From Planktothrix rubescens CCAP 1459/22 (GTDB lineage Bacteria; Cyanobacteriota; Cyanobacteriia; Cyanobacteriales; Microcoleaceae), in NCBI GenBank assembly GCA_904830895.1, contig LR882958.1, positions 2,784,001-2,848,000 of the forward strand: DNA of 64,000 nt, in the 5' to 3' direction. A program made the translations under genes and the position numbers. Each line of letters begins with the position of its first letter. Within the stretch, counting starts at the first letter, position 1. Of the stretch, positions 55,396-62,783 are shown piece by piece. The notes under the pieces are model-generated. The model made no database searches, was not told the origin of the DNA, and saw only the letters and a program-made list of their open reading frames with translations.

Positions 55396-55833
55396 TCAGG
55401 GTGGATAAGGAAAATCCCAAAACAAGGTGATTTCAAGATTGGGAAACTTTTGTTTAAACTGTGTAATCACGCCCTGGCAACTCTCACAGGGATTTCTTTC
55501 ACTATATAAATAAAGTTTTCCCTCAATTTGGGGATTATCAAACATTTCTAAAGTTTCTGCTAGGGCTGAAAGAGCTTTATATTCAGCATCCGTATCCATG
55601 AGATAACCGGAATAAGAATCAACAATCGGTTTAAATTGACCTCCTTTTGATTTAGGTTTAGGTTTGGGAACTGGACTCTTGGCTTTAGATTTAGATGTTG
55701 CACCGACACTCAAAGATATCTGATCAGCCAGATGAACTTCAATAATAGCAACATTATTTTTAGGAAAGGGTTTATTCAGATATTGTTCTCGAATCAATTG
55801 AGCATTTGACCTGAGACGTTCCTCAATACACAC
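55396..55833 (-). CDS. Cytidine-deaminase-fold protein of toxin type
   Basis: 145 residues from GTG 55833. The zinc-site motifs of the deaminase fold are visible: DTDAEYKALSAL (Asp-x-Glu in place of His-x-Glu) and NPCESCQGVITQF (P-C-x2-C). The strand order NNVAIIEVHLADQISLSVGA, a Lys/Pro-rich loop of about 20 residues, and LYLYSERNPCESC agrees with bacterial toxin deaminases rather than housekeeping cytidine deaminases. There is no secretion or trafficking domain, so it would act inside the cell or be a detached toxin tip. The gene is followed by the 235-residue putative partner. Confidence 0.7.
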   Translation of the reverse strand: MCIEERLRSNAQLIREQYLNKPFPKNNVAIIEVHLADQISLSVGATSKSKAKSPVPKPKPKSKGGQFKPIVDSYSGYLMDTDAEYKALSALAETLEMFDNPQIEGKLYLYSERNPCESCQGVITQFKQKFPNLEITLFWDFPYPP

Positions 55834-55872
55834 TTAAGCAGTATTTCCTAGCATTTCTACCATTATGCCACT

Positions 55873-57852
55873 TTAAGAACCGATCGCATCTCTTAAAGCA
55901 TTTTGGGTCATGGCGGCGATCGCTTGATCCGTTGCTTTAGGAAGGTGATAATATTTCCCCCCAGCCGTTTTTGCTAACTCCTTCGCAAACCCGGTAGAAA
56001 TGAATTTACTTTCGGTATCAATCACTAACAATTGCATCTTTAACCCGCGAATTTTTGCAGCAATTTCTAATATTTCTTTCTTAATATCCGGCTTTTCTCC
56101 TTCAATTTGGGGCTCTCCCAAAGACCGAGATAAAGAAATATTCCCCCGTCCGTCGGTAATGGCCACAATCACCACCTGACCAATATCCCCCGACTGTTTA
56201 GCATTCACCCCGACTCTCACCGCCTGCGTTAACCCATGGGCTAAGGGCGACCCACCCCCACAGGGTAAGCGTTCCAGCCGTTTTCGGGCCGCAGCAATCG
56301 AACGGGTCGGCGGTAACAACACCTCCGCCTGTTCCCCTCGGAAGGGAATCAAGGACACCTGATCTCGACTTTGGTAGGCTTCCGTCAACAGTTGTAACAC
56401 AGCCCCCTTAGCCGACTGCATCCGGTTTAGGGCCATTGAACCCGACGCATCCACTACAAATACTACTAACGCCCCGGACTTGCGGGCCAACCGTTTGGCG
56501 CGAATATCCCCCTGTTCCACAATCACTTTCCGCCCCGGTTCCCGTAGACGTCGGGCCTGTTGATAGGGTGCGGCTGCGCGTAACGTGGCATCAACGGCAA
56601 TTCTTTGGACTTTCCCCTTGGGTAAAACGGGCTTAATGTACCGCCCCCTGTCATCGGAAAAAATCACGCTGCGGCTGCCAGATTTCCCTTGACGGTTCGC
56701 CATTTGGGTAAAATACAAGACGCTATCATCCAGGAGCACGCCTTCCGGGTCAAAAATAAATTCTTCGGGGATAGTGGCTTCTTCTTCTTCGGGCTGGTCT
56801 TCCTCGTCGTCCTCGTCCTCGTCTTCTTCCTCCTCCTGATCTTCGGGGGACTGATCTTGAGGCGGTGGGGGTGGAGGCGGTTGCTGTTGCTGTTGTTCTT
56901 CGGGAGGTGGCATAATTTTGGCCCGGGGAACAATAACTAATTCCACCGCCCGACGTAAATCATCGGCGTTGACGGTAGTGCGTCCTTCCAAGGCGGCGGA
57001 GGCTTTAGCCACTCGCACGGCAAATAATTCCGCCCGATGACCCATGACACCGCCCCGCAGCGCTTCTTGAACTAAATATAAGATTTGTTCCGGGGTAATA
57101 ATCACATCTTTTAACCATTCCCGGGCTAAAATAATCTGGGTTTTTAGATCATCTAATTCTTGGTTATATTGAGTTAAGAAATCCTGGGGTGATTTCGCAT
57201 AATCCATCACTTGATCTACTGCTTGCACCCGTTCATCTAAACTCAGAACCCCATCGGCGGATAGGGCGATCGCAATTCTATCTAATAAATGATCTCTTAA
57301 AGAACCTTCTTCCGGGTTAAATGTGGCGATAAATAAAGGTTTACAGGGATGTTCAAAACTAATGCCTTCCCGTTCAATTAAATTCCGGCCTTCGGTTAGA
57401 ACTGTTAATAATAAATTAGAAATATTATCATCTAACAAATTAATTTCATCCACATATAAAACCCCTCGGTTCGCTGTAGCTAAAAGTCCGGGTTGAAATA
57501 CGGTTTGTCCCTGTTTAACGGACTGTTCTAAATCCACCGAACCCACTAATCTATCTTCGGTGATCCCTAACGGAATTTGCACAAAGGCTGTGGGGACAAT
57601 TTCGGTAGGTTGAGTCTGATCAAAGGGCTCGGCGTTAGCAATTGATCCTTTAACAATTTCTATCGGGGGCAATAAAGCGTGTAATGCCCTCGCCATAACG
57701 GATTTAGCCGTTCCCCGTCTTCCGGCAATCACAACACCACCCAAACCAGGGTCAACCGCCGCAAGTAAGAGAGCCAGCTTAATGGCACCTTGTCCAATCA
57801 CTGCGGTTAATGGAAAGGAGGTAATCACAGGGGCGCTAACGGGCGCAGACAT
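55873..57852 (-). CDS. chlD: Magnesium chelatase subunit D
   Basis: 659 residues. ChlD with ChlI and ChlH inserts Mg2+ into protoporphyrin IX, the first committed step of chlorophyll synthesis. Residues about 10-330 are the AAA+ module ([39 protein letters not shown]). A linker of poly-Gln/Pro ([12 protein letters not shown]) and about 30 acidic residues covers 320-365. The C-terminal von Willebrand A domain begins near 460 with MIDAS motif [17 protein letters not shown], then [12 protein letters not shown] and ITDGRGN. All expected parts are present. ChlH and ChlI are elsewhere. Monocistronic, divergent from the pentapeptide gene. Confidence 0.96.
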   Translation of the reverse strand: MSAPVSAPVITSFPLTAVIGQGAIKLALLLAAVDPGLGGVVIAGRRGTAKSVMARALHALLPPIEIVKGSIANAEPFDQTQPTEIVPTAFVQIPLGITEDRLVGSVDLEQSVKQGQTVFQPGLLATANRGVLYVDEINLLDDNISNLLLTVLTEGRNLIEREGISFEHPCKPLFIATFNPEEGSLRDHLLDRIAIALSADGVLSLDERVQAVDQVMDYAKSPQDFLTQYNQELDDLKTQIILAREWLKDVIITPEQILYLVQEALRGGVMGHRAELFAVRVAKASAALEGRTTVNADDLRRAVELVIVPRAKIMPPPEEQQQQQPPPPPPPQDQSPEDQEEEEDEDEDDEEDQPEEEEATIPEEFIFDPEGVLLDDSVLYFTQMANRQGKSGSRSVIFSDDRGRYIKPVLPKGKVQRIAVDATLRAAAPYQQARRLREPGRKVIVEQGDIRAKRLARKSGALVVFVVDASGSMALNRMQSAKGAVLQLLTEAYQSRDQVSLIPFRGEQAEVLLPPTRSIAAARKRLERLPCGGGSPLAHGLTQAVRVGVNAKQSGDIGQVVIVAITDGRGNISLSRSLGEPQIEGEKPDIKKEILEIAAKIRGLKMQLLVIDTESKFISTGFAKELAKTAGGKYYHLPKATDQAIAAMTQNALRDAIGS

Positions 57853-57928
57853 AGCTTTAGAAATGACAGAACAATATCTTATAATAGCAAATAATGGTAC
57901 TTTTGTTAATTGGTTTTCCTAAAAAGTT

Positions 57929-58477
57929 ATGAGAATTATCAATTTCCGATTATTTCAAGGGCTAAAAAACGATACTAATACTTCTGGGAGAAAAGCCCAA
58001 TTGCGATTAATAATTGTTACGGGTTTAATTAGTTTAGGGGTGGGATTTCCGGTTTTAGCAGAACGCCAAAGGGATGTAGAAAGATTAATCAGTACCAATC
58101 AATGTCAACAATGTGATTTGAGTCAGGCTAATTTGGCAGATGCAAAGTTAGAAGGGGCGGATTTATTAGGAGCAAATTTGCAAAAAGCCAACCTGAGAGG
58201 AGCTAATTTAAAAGGTGCTGATTTAAGTTCAGCTAATTTAATCGAAGCGGATTTATCAGGGGCAGATTTACGCGATACAAAACTCCATAGCACCACTTTA
58301 ATAAAGGCTAATTTAGAGGATGCTGACCTGTCTTGGTCTGATCTTTATCAAGCATTTTTAGAAGATGCTCAATTTAATAATGCTAATTTATTAAATGCTA
58401 ACCTGAATAATGCTAAATTACAAGGAACTAATTTCTGTGGGGCAATTATGCCCGATGGACAAAAAGGAAAATGTTAA
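57929..58477 (+). CDS. Exported pentapeptide-repeat protein
   Basis: 182 residues. A basic N-terminus and hydrophobic stretch (LRLIIVTGLISLGVGFPVLA, cleavage after VLA) form a signal peptide. After NQCQQCDLSQANL come about 20 pentapeptide repeats A(D/N)LXX (GADLLGANLQKANLRGANLK), broken once near LHSTTLIKANLEDADLSW, and a closing NFCGAIMPDGQ. Three to four Cys flank the solenoid and may form disulfides in the periplasm or lumen. Lumenal pentapeptide proteins are common in cyanobacteria; the function is unknown. Its stop directly abuts the convergent 72-residue gene. Confidence 0.85.
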   Translation: MRIINFRLFQGLKNDTNTSGRKAQLRLIIVTGLISLGVGFPVLAERQRDVERLISTNQCQQCDLSQANLADAKLEGADLLGANLQKANLRGANLKGADLSSANLIEADLSGADLRDTKLHSTTLIKANLEDADLSWSDLYQAFLEDAQFNNANLLNANLNNAKLQGTNFCGAIMPDGQKGKC

Positions 58478-58696
58478 TTATCGTAAATTAGAGAATTCAT
58501 CCACAATTTTAATTTTTCCGCGAGAGACTCCTCTGAGTAATCGATCTACACAGCGTCTTTCTTCTTCTGAGAGAGATTCATCTAAAATCGCTGCCATCAG
58601 TCCATAACGATCCGCAAGGGTTAAATGACCTGTGGCGTTCACTTGAGCGAATAAATCACCCAGGGCAGATTGTAAGAGTTGAACTTTAGGAACCAT
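58478..58696 (-). CDS. Small conserved-looking cyanobacterial protein
   Basis: 72 residues, one compact helical domain (QLLQSALGDLFAQVNATGHL, TLADRYGLMAAILDESLSEE, ERRCVDRLLRGVSRGKIKIV). The pattern matches a small hypothetical family I associate with cyanobacterial genomes, without a known function. The stop codons of this and the convergent pentapeptide gene are immediately adjacent (58477/58478), leaving no room for a separate terminator. Confidence 0.65.
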   Translation of the reverse strand: MVPKVQLLQSALGDLFAQVNATGHLTLADRYGLMAAILDESLSEEERRCVDRLLRGVSRGKIKIVDEFSNLR

Positions 58697-58750
58697 AAAT
58701 ATTTATCTTAACCCAATAGTTTAATCTTTACAGATTTTTTATATAATGGA

Positions 58751-58856
58751 CGTGATTTTACATCAGCTTTACTTGTGATTCCTAAGAGTAAGATTTGTGA
58801 TTTAGGTAGAGTTTATTTGTGATTTTATGGTGCAATAAATGTGATCAAGATCACTG
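58751..58856 (+). promoter_or_regulatory. Five phased GTGAT boxes ending in a CRP-like palindrome
   Basis: GTGAT occurs at 58752, 58775, 58797, 58819 and 58841, so the spacings are 23, 22, 22 and 22 bases, about two helical turns. The middle three read TTGTGATT. The last is part of TGTGATCAAGATCACT (58840-58855), which resembles the CRP consensus TGTGA-N6-TCACA. The array ends 49 bases before the DinB-family start codon. Confidence 0.65.
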
Positions 58857-58904
58857 CCATATAAAATATTTTTGACTCTGTTTAATTAAAAAATACTCAA
58901 TCCT

Positions 58905-59417
58905 ATGACTCATCCTTTAATTGCCCATTTTCAACTTTTAGCTCGTTATAATATCTTAGCAAATCAACGAATATATTCAGCCTGTGCAGAATTAACCGAT
59001 GCAGAACGTAAACAAATTAGACCTGCTTTTTTTCAGAGTATTCATAACACATTAAATCATATTATGGTCGGCGATCGCATCTGGATGACCAGGTTTTCAG
59101 GAAGTGAAATGACCTCGACAGGTTTGGATACAATTCTCTATGAAGATTTTGATCAACTATGGGAAAATCGTCAAATTGAAGATACTAAAATTGAAGATTT
59201 TTTTCAACAATTTGACCAAACTCGATTTGATCAAACCATTCGTTATTGTAATAGTGCTGGAAATATTCATGATGATCCAATTGATATATTAATCATGCAC
59301 TTTTTCAACCATCAAACCCATCATCGCGGACAAATTCACGATATGTTAACCCAAACTATTGTTAAACCCCCCAGTTTAGATATGCACCGCATTCTTAGAC
59401 CTAATTCCACTGTATAG
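58905..59417 (+). CDS. DinB-family protein
   Basis: 170 residues of the DinB/YfiT four-helix family. The start HFQLLARYNILANQRIYSAC and metal-ligand positions in IHNTLNHIMVGDRIWMTRF and MHFFNHQTHHRGQIHDML (three His) are intact. DinB-like proteins bind Ni or Zn and often act as thiol-dependent (bacillithiol, glutathione or mycothiol) transferases. The exact substrate is unknown. The gene is preceded by the phased GTGAT array, which suggests control by a Crp-type regulator. Its stop codon lies in the left arm of an inverted repeat. Confidence 0.88.
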   Translation: MTHPLIAHFQLLARYNILANQRIYSACAELTDAERKQIRPAFFQSIHNTLNHIMVGDRIWMTRFSGSEMTSTGLDTILYEDFDQLWENRQIEDTKIEDFFQQFDQTRFDQTIRYCNSAGNIHDDPIDILIMHFFNHQTHHRGQIHDMLTQTIVKPPSLDMHRILRPNSTV

Positions 59418-59478
59418 GATGGGCGACAACATCAGAATAGATATTGAGATAATTGTCTTTCTGGTGTCACCCATCCTA
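59415..59478. repeat. Inverted repeat at the end of the DinB gene
   Basis: TAGGATGGGCGACA (59415-59428) and TGTCACCCATCCTA (59465-59478) are complementary except at one position. The left arm includes the DinB stop codon. It probably works as a terminator or is a small palindromic element. Confidence 0.6.
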
Positions 59479-59527
59479 CGATTAGAAAAATTAGCGATGG
59501 TATTATTCAAAAAACCGAGTTTCTGCG

Positions 59528-59779
59528 TTAGGGATTATTGCTATCAACATACTCAAGTTGTAACTCAGAATCAGATTTTGATCCAGAATAACGTACTTCT
59601 ACAATAGCATTAACTGTCCAAACCATTAACACTAAACTCAGAACTAACCAGAATAGATTACCCCAATCTTGATTATAGCTATAATCTCGTTGAGGGCAAG
59701 GATAGGAATAGGGGCAAGTTCTGTTTTGAGAACAGGGGGAAGGACTACAGTGATAATTATTGTTCAAATTGCAAGACAT
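59528..59779 (-). CDS. Small Cys-rich single-pass membrane protein
   Basis: 83 residues. The first 35 are rich in Cys, Tyr and Pro (NYHCSPSPCSQNRTCPYSYP). One membrane helix follows (about 41-60, LFWLVLSLVLMVWTVNAIVE) and then a short polar tail. An AGAGGAAA stretch precedes the ATG. The amino-acid pattern and clean start argue for a real gene, though no family is recognised. The N-terminal Cys cluster could bind metal or form disulfides, depending on topology. Confidence 0.55.
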   Translation of the reverse strand: MSCNLNNNYHCSPSPCSQNRTCPYSYPCPQRDYSYNQDWGNLFWLVLSLVLMVWTVNAIVEVRYSGSKSDSELQLEYVDSNNP

Positions 59780-59846
59780 AATTTTTTTCCTCTAAATTAA
59801 TCATTGAAAAAGGGGGATAGGTTGAAATATCCCCCAATGGGTTAAG

Positions 59847-60407
59847 TTAAGATGCTTGACGAATTCCTAACATTTGGAAATAGCGTTCTTGAGTCAAGCT
59901 ATATTGGCAATAGTCCCGATTATCAAACCACAAATTATCGTTGTCGCAGCGAAAACCCACTTTTTCTAAAATTCGCCGTGAAGGGTGGTTTTGAACTCGT
60001 GCATAAGCTGATAATTGGGGTTGGTTTAAGATTTCAAAGGCAATATCAATGGCGGTTTTAGCAAATTTTGTCCCTAACCCACGACCTTGATAGGGAGTAT
60101 CAACGGCATAACCAATTTGGGGAAACTCTGATCTGGGGCTATTGTAAATTTTGATAAAACCTAACAAGGTTTTTTCCTGTTTATCGGTAACAAAATAGTT
60201 ACCATAGCCGTATTTTTGCCACTGTTTCTGCCACTGTTGCAAATCGTTTTGTGCCTGTTCGGGAGACAGTGCGCCTGCTAAAACCCATCTCATAATTTTG
60301 GGATTTTCCAACAGTTTAGAGGCAGGATTCCACCAAGTTTCATCACAGCACGTTTTAAGGGTAAAGGAATCTAGGGTTAGTTTTTTAGGGGCTTTTTTCA
60401 GAAGCAT
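59847..60407 (-). CDS. GNAT acetyltransferase, RimJ-like
   Basis: 186 residues. The acetyl-CoA site is clear: IGYAVDTPYQGRGLGTKFAK (Q/R-x-x-G-x-G/A), preceded by LLGFIKIYNS and followed by ARVQNHPSRRILEKVGFRCD, the N-x-x-S-x-x-x-L-E-K-x-G-F motif of the RimJ/RimL subgroup. Such enzymes acetylate protein N-termini or small amines; the substrate is unknown. A preceding GEQ-like loop is normal. Single gene. Confidence 0.88.
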   Translation of the reverse strand: MLLKKAPKKLTLDSFTLKTCCDETWWNPASKLLENPKIMRWVLAGALSPEQAQNDLQQWQKQWQKYGYGNYFVTDKQEKTLLGFIKIYNSPRSEFPQIGYAVDTPYQGRGLGTKFAKTAIDIAFEILNQPQLSAYARVQNHPSRRILEKVGFRCDNDNLWFDNRDYCQYSLTQERYFQMLGIRQAS

Positions 60408-60596
60408 TGTTTTGTCCTCAAGTGGTCTATATCCCTAATTTATTCGTTTTAAACTGACCTGTAAATCGAAGGAAATAGAGTTAAGTAGAAAGCTAGAATT
60501 AATAGAATTAACTAGACTCAAATAGAACGAACTAGAATCAAATAGAATAATCAATTAAACCTATTGATTAATTTTAAAATATGCTCTATATTGAGA

Positions 60597-60813
60597 GTTT
60601 AGAAACCGGGTTTTTCCCCAGGGTTTAGATAAAAAATCAGAGTCTTTGCTAAAAAGTTTAGAAACCGGGTTTTTCCCCAGGGTTTAGATAAAAAATCAGA
60701 GTCTTTGCTAAAAACCCGGTTTCTATAGGTTGTAAACTGAGAGTTCAGAAACCGGGTTTTTCCCCAGGGTTTAGATGAAAAATCAGAGTCTTTGCTAAAA
60801 ACCCGGTTTCTAT
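60597..60813 (+). repeat. Hairpin minisatellite, three units
   Basis: Three units start at AGAAACCGGGTTTTTCCCC (60601, 60660 and 60748) and continue GGGTTTAGATAAAAAATCAG, AGTCTTTGCTAAAAA. Units 2 and 3 end with AACCCGGTTTCT, the complement of the start, so each can fold back; unit 1 lacks that arm. The third unit ends about 20 bases before the next start codon. The upstream stretch 60420-60600 holds imperfect TAGAAT-type short repeats and nothing else. Confidence 0.75.
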
Positions 60814-60833
60814 ATTGTAAAATCAGGAGATGG

Positions 60834-61670
60834 ATGGAATTTATGCTTTCTACCCAATATCAAGATAATGAACAACAATTCCTTGAAGAAATAGCCGAGG
60901 AATGGAATTTTAACGAGAGAACTCAATTAGTATTTGTTCAACGATTTATCAGCAGTAATCAAGATTTAGAAAATAATGATCTGGCTGATGTTTTAGAAGC
61001 TAATTTAAAAAAGGATAACTCTGATGTTGATCATCAAAACGTTTTAAAGGACTGTCTCAGCAAAACCATTTGGAAAAAAATGGTAGAAAAAGGTTGTGAT
61101 TTTAATGGGGCGCATAAAGATAAATGTCCAATTGCTAAACAGTGGTTAGAAAAAACCGTTTATCCTCAATGGTTAAAACAAACTCTTTGGAAGCAATTAA
61201 AAACAAAAACAACGGCTAGGAATAAAGTTGGGCCAGTTTCAGCAGGGTCTGTGGGAAATTTGGGAATGCGACATCAAAAACCCTTTCTCGATAAAGTTCC
61301 CCTGAATAGTGATATTTTGTTTAAAGTTAATTTAGATCAACCCGGACATTTGATATTATTAGAACGGGAACCATCGGGGGTCATGTGTTGTGTGTGTCCC
61401 TCGGAATATGCTCCAGAATTTCAGGTGAAAGGAGGAGAGATTACTTTACCACAATATCCCCCGTCTCCTCATCCGGCTTTTACCGCAACAGAGGAGGGAC
61501 AAGAACAAATTTTAGCGGTTATTACTCCCGATAAACCGTCTTTAAATTGGTTAGCAGAAAGTCAAAAGGAAGCCTTAGAACTGGATCATGAACATCTCTT
61601 TGAATTGTTAAGTTATTTAGAGGAATGTTCAACCTCCCAGATATTTTATACAGAATATCAGGTTGTTTAA
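60834..61670 (+). CDS. DUF4384-like protein upstream of a TPR/CHAT module
   Basis: 278 residues from ATG 60834, chosen because AGGAGA (60825-60830) lies just upstream; a frame start at 60792 would sit inside the minisatellite. Residues about 1-85 are helical (QQFLEEIAEEWNFNERTQLV) and could be an effector-associated adaptor domain. Residues about 140-235 have the DUF4384 pattern (LNSDILFKVNLDQPGHLILL, EREPSGVMCCVCPSEYAPEF, GGEITLPQ), a beta domain often found beside caspase-like proteases. The gene is followed by the TPR and CHAT genes, so the three probably form one unit. Confidence 0.65.
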   Translation: MEFMLSTQYQDNEQQFLEEIAEEWNFNERTQLVFVQRFISSNQDLENNDLADVLEANLKKDNSDVDHQNVLKDCLSKTIWKKMVEKGCDFNGAHKDKCPIAKQWLEKTVYPQWLKQTLWKQLKTKTTARNKVGPVSAGSVGNLGMRHQKPFLDKVPLNSDILFKVNLDQPGHLILLEREPSGVMCCVCPSEYAPEFQVKGGEITLPQYPPSPHPAFTATEEGQEQILAVITPDKPSLNWLAESQKEALELDHEHLFELLSYLEECSTSQIFYTEYQVV

Positions 61671-61751
61671 ATCATTCGGAGTGAGCTTATTCTATTTCTA
61701 ATTAAGAGCATTAATCACCTTTCCTAACCTTTAATAATATTTAGGTGCAAG

Positions 61752-62768
61752 ATGAAACACAACAGCGAAGAATTATGGAACCAACTCAACGCACAAGTTT
61801 TTCAACTTTATCAACAGTGTCAGTTTAATCAAGCAGTTACTCTTGCAGAACAAGCCTTAAAATTAGCACAATCTGTCTATCAAGGCGACCACCCTAATAT
61901 TGCATCAAGCCTGAATAATTTAGCAGCACTCTACAAGTCCCAAGGCAAGCTAAGTCAAGCTGAACCTTTATACCAGCAAGCTTTAGCCATGTGGCAACGA
62001 CTGTTTAAAGGCGACCACCCTAGTATTGCATTAAGCCTGAATAATTTAGCAGCACTCTACGACTCCCAAGGCAAGCTGAGTCAAGCTGAACCTTTATACC
62101 AGCAAGCCTTAGCCATGCGGCAACGACTGTTTGAAGGCGACCACCCTGACATTGCACAAAGCCTGAATAATTTAGCAGCACTCTACGACTCCCAAGGCAA
62201 GCTGAGTCAAGCTGAACCTTTATACCAGCAAGCCTTAGCCATGTTGCAACGACTGTTTGAAGGCGACCACCCTGACGTTGCACAAAGCCTGAATAATTTA
62301 GCAGCACTCTACCATTCCCAAGGCAAGATGAGTCAAGCTGAACCTTTACTACAGCAAGCCTTAGCCATATTGCAACGACTGTTTGAAGGTGACCACCCTA
62401 ATATTGTATTAAGTCTGAATAATTTAGCAATCTTATTGATTAAAAGCGATCGCCCAACAGAAGCTTTAGCATTAATGCAGCAAGCGATCGCAATGGATGA
62501 TCGCCTTTTGCGTGCCAGTTTTGCCTATAGTTCAGAACGCGATCGCCTCATTTATATCGACAATATTAGATATCGGTTTGATCACTTTCTTTCTCTAATT
62601 TCAACTTATTTTTCCGACTCTCCTGAAGTTGTAAAAATCGCTTTAGATGTTGTTCTTCAACGTAAATGTATCACCGCCACTGCCTTAGCTGCGTTTAATT
62701 TTGCCATTTATAGTGAACGCTATTCCCACCTGCAACCAGAATTTCAACGGTTACGATCCTTGCGATAA
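61752..62768 (+). CDS. TPR protein, N-terminal part of a TPR-CHAT protein
   Basis: 338 residues. Five to six kinesin-light-chain-type TPR units of 42 residues (LNNLAALYDSQGKLSQAEPL, then YQQALAMRQRLFEGDHPDIA) are almost identical over 126-base DNA repeats from about 61890 to 62400. Then follows the linker seen between TPR and CHAT domains in single-chain proteins (DRLLRASFAYSSERDRLIYI, LDVVLQRKCITATALAAFNF, YSERYSHLQPEFQRLRSLR). It ends with TAA at 62766-62768. The CHAT frame that starts at 62784 is in the same phase, so this is probably the front half of one broken gene. Confidence 0.8.
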   Translation: MKHNSEELWNQLNAQVFQLYQQCQFNQAVTLAEQALKLAQSVYQGDHPNIASSLNNLAALYKSQGKLSQAEPLYQQALAMWQRLFKGDHPSIALSLNNLAALYDSQGKLSQAEPLYQQALAMRQRLFEGDHPDIAQSLNNLAALYDSQGKLSQAEPLYQQALAMLQRLFEGDHPDVAQSLNNLAALYHSQGKMSQAEPLLQQALAILQRLFEGDHPNIVLSLNNLAILLIKSDRPTEALALMQQAIAMDDRLLRASFAYSSERDRLIYIDNIRYRFDHFLSLISTYFSDSPEVVKIALDVVLQRKCITATALAAFNFAIYSERYSHLQPEFQRLRSLR

Positions 62769-62783
62769 CAGTTAACCCATCTA

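Noticed and set aside
60597-60813. Possible short CRISPR array
   Set aside because: The whole unit is repeated, with no unique spacers, and the ends are complementary to each other. It is a hairpin minisatellite. No cas genes are in the window.
62020-62307. Minus-strand ORF with repeats inside the TPR gene
   Set aside because: It is the antisense of the 126-base TPR units and has the same periodicity.
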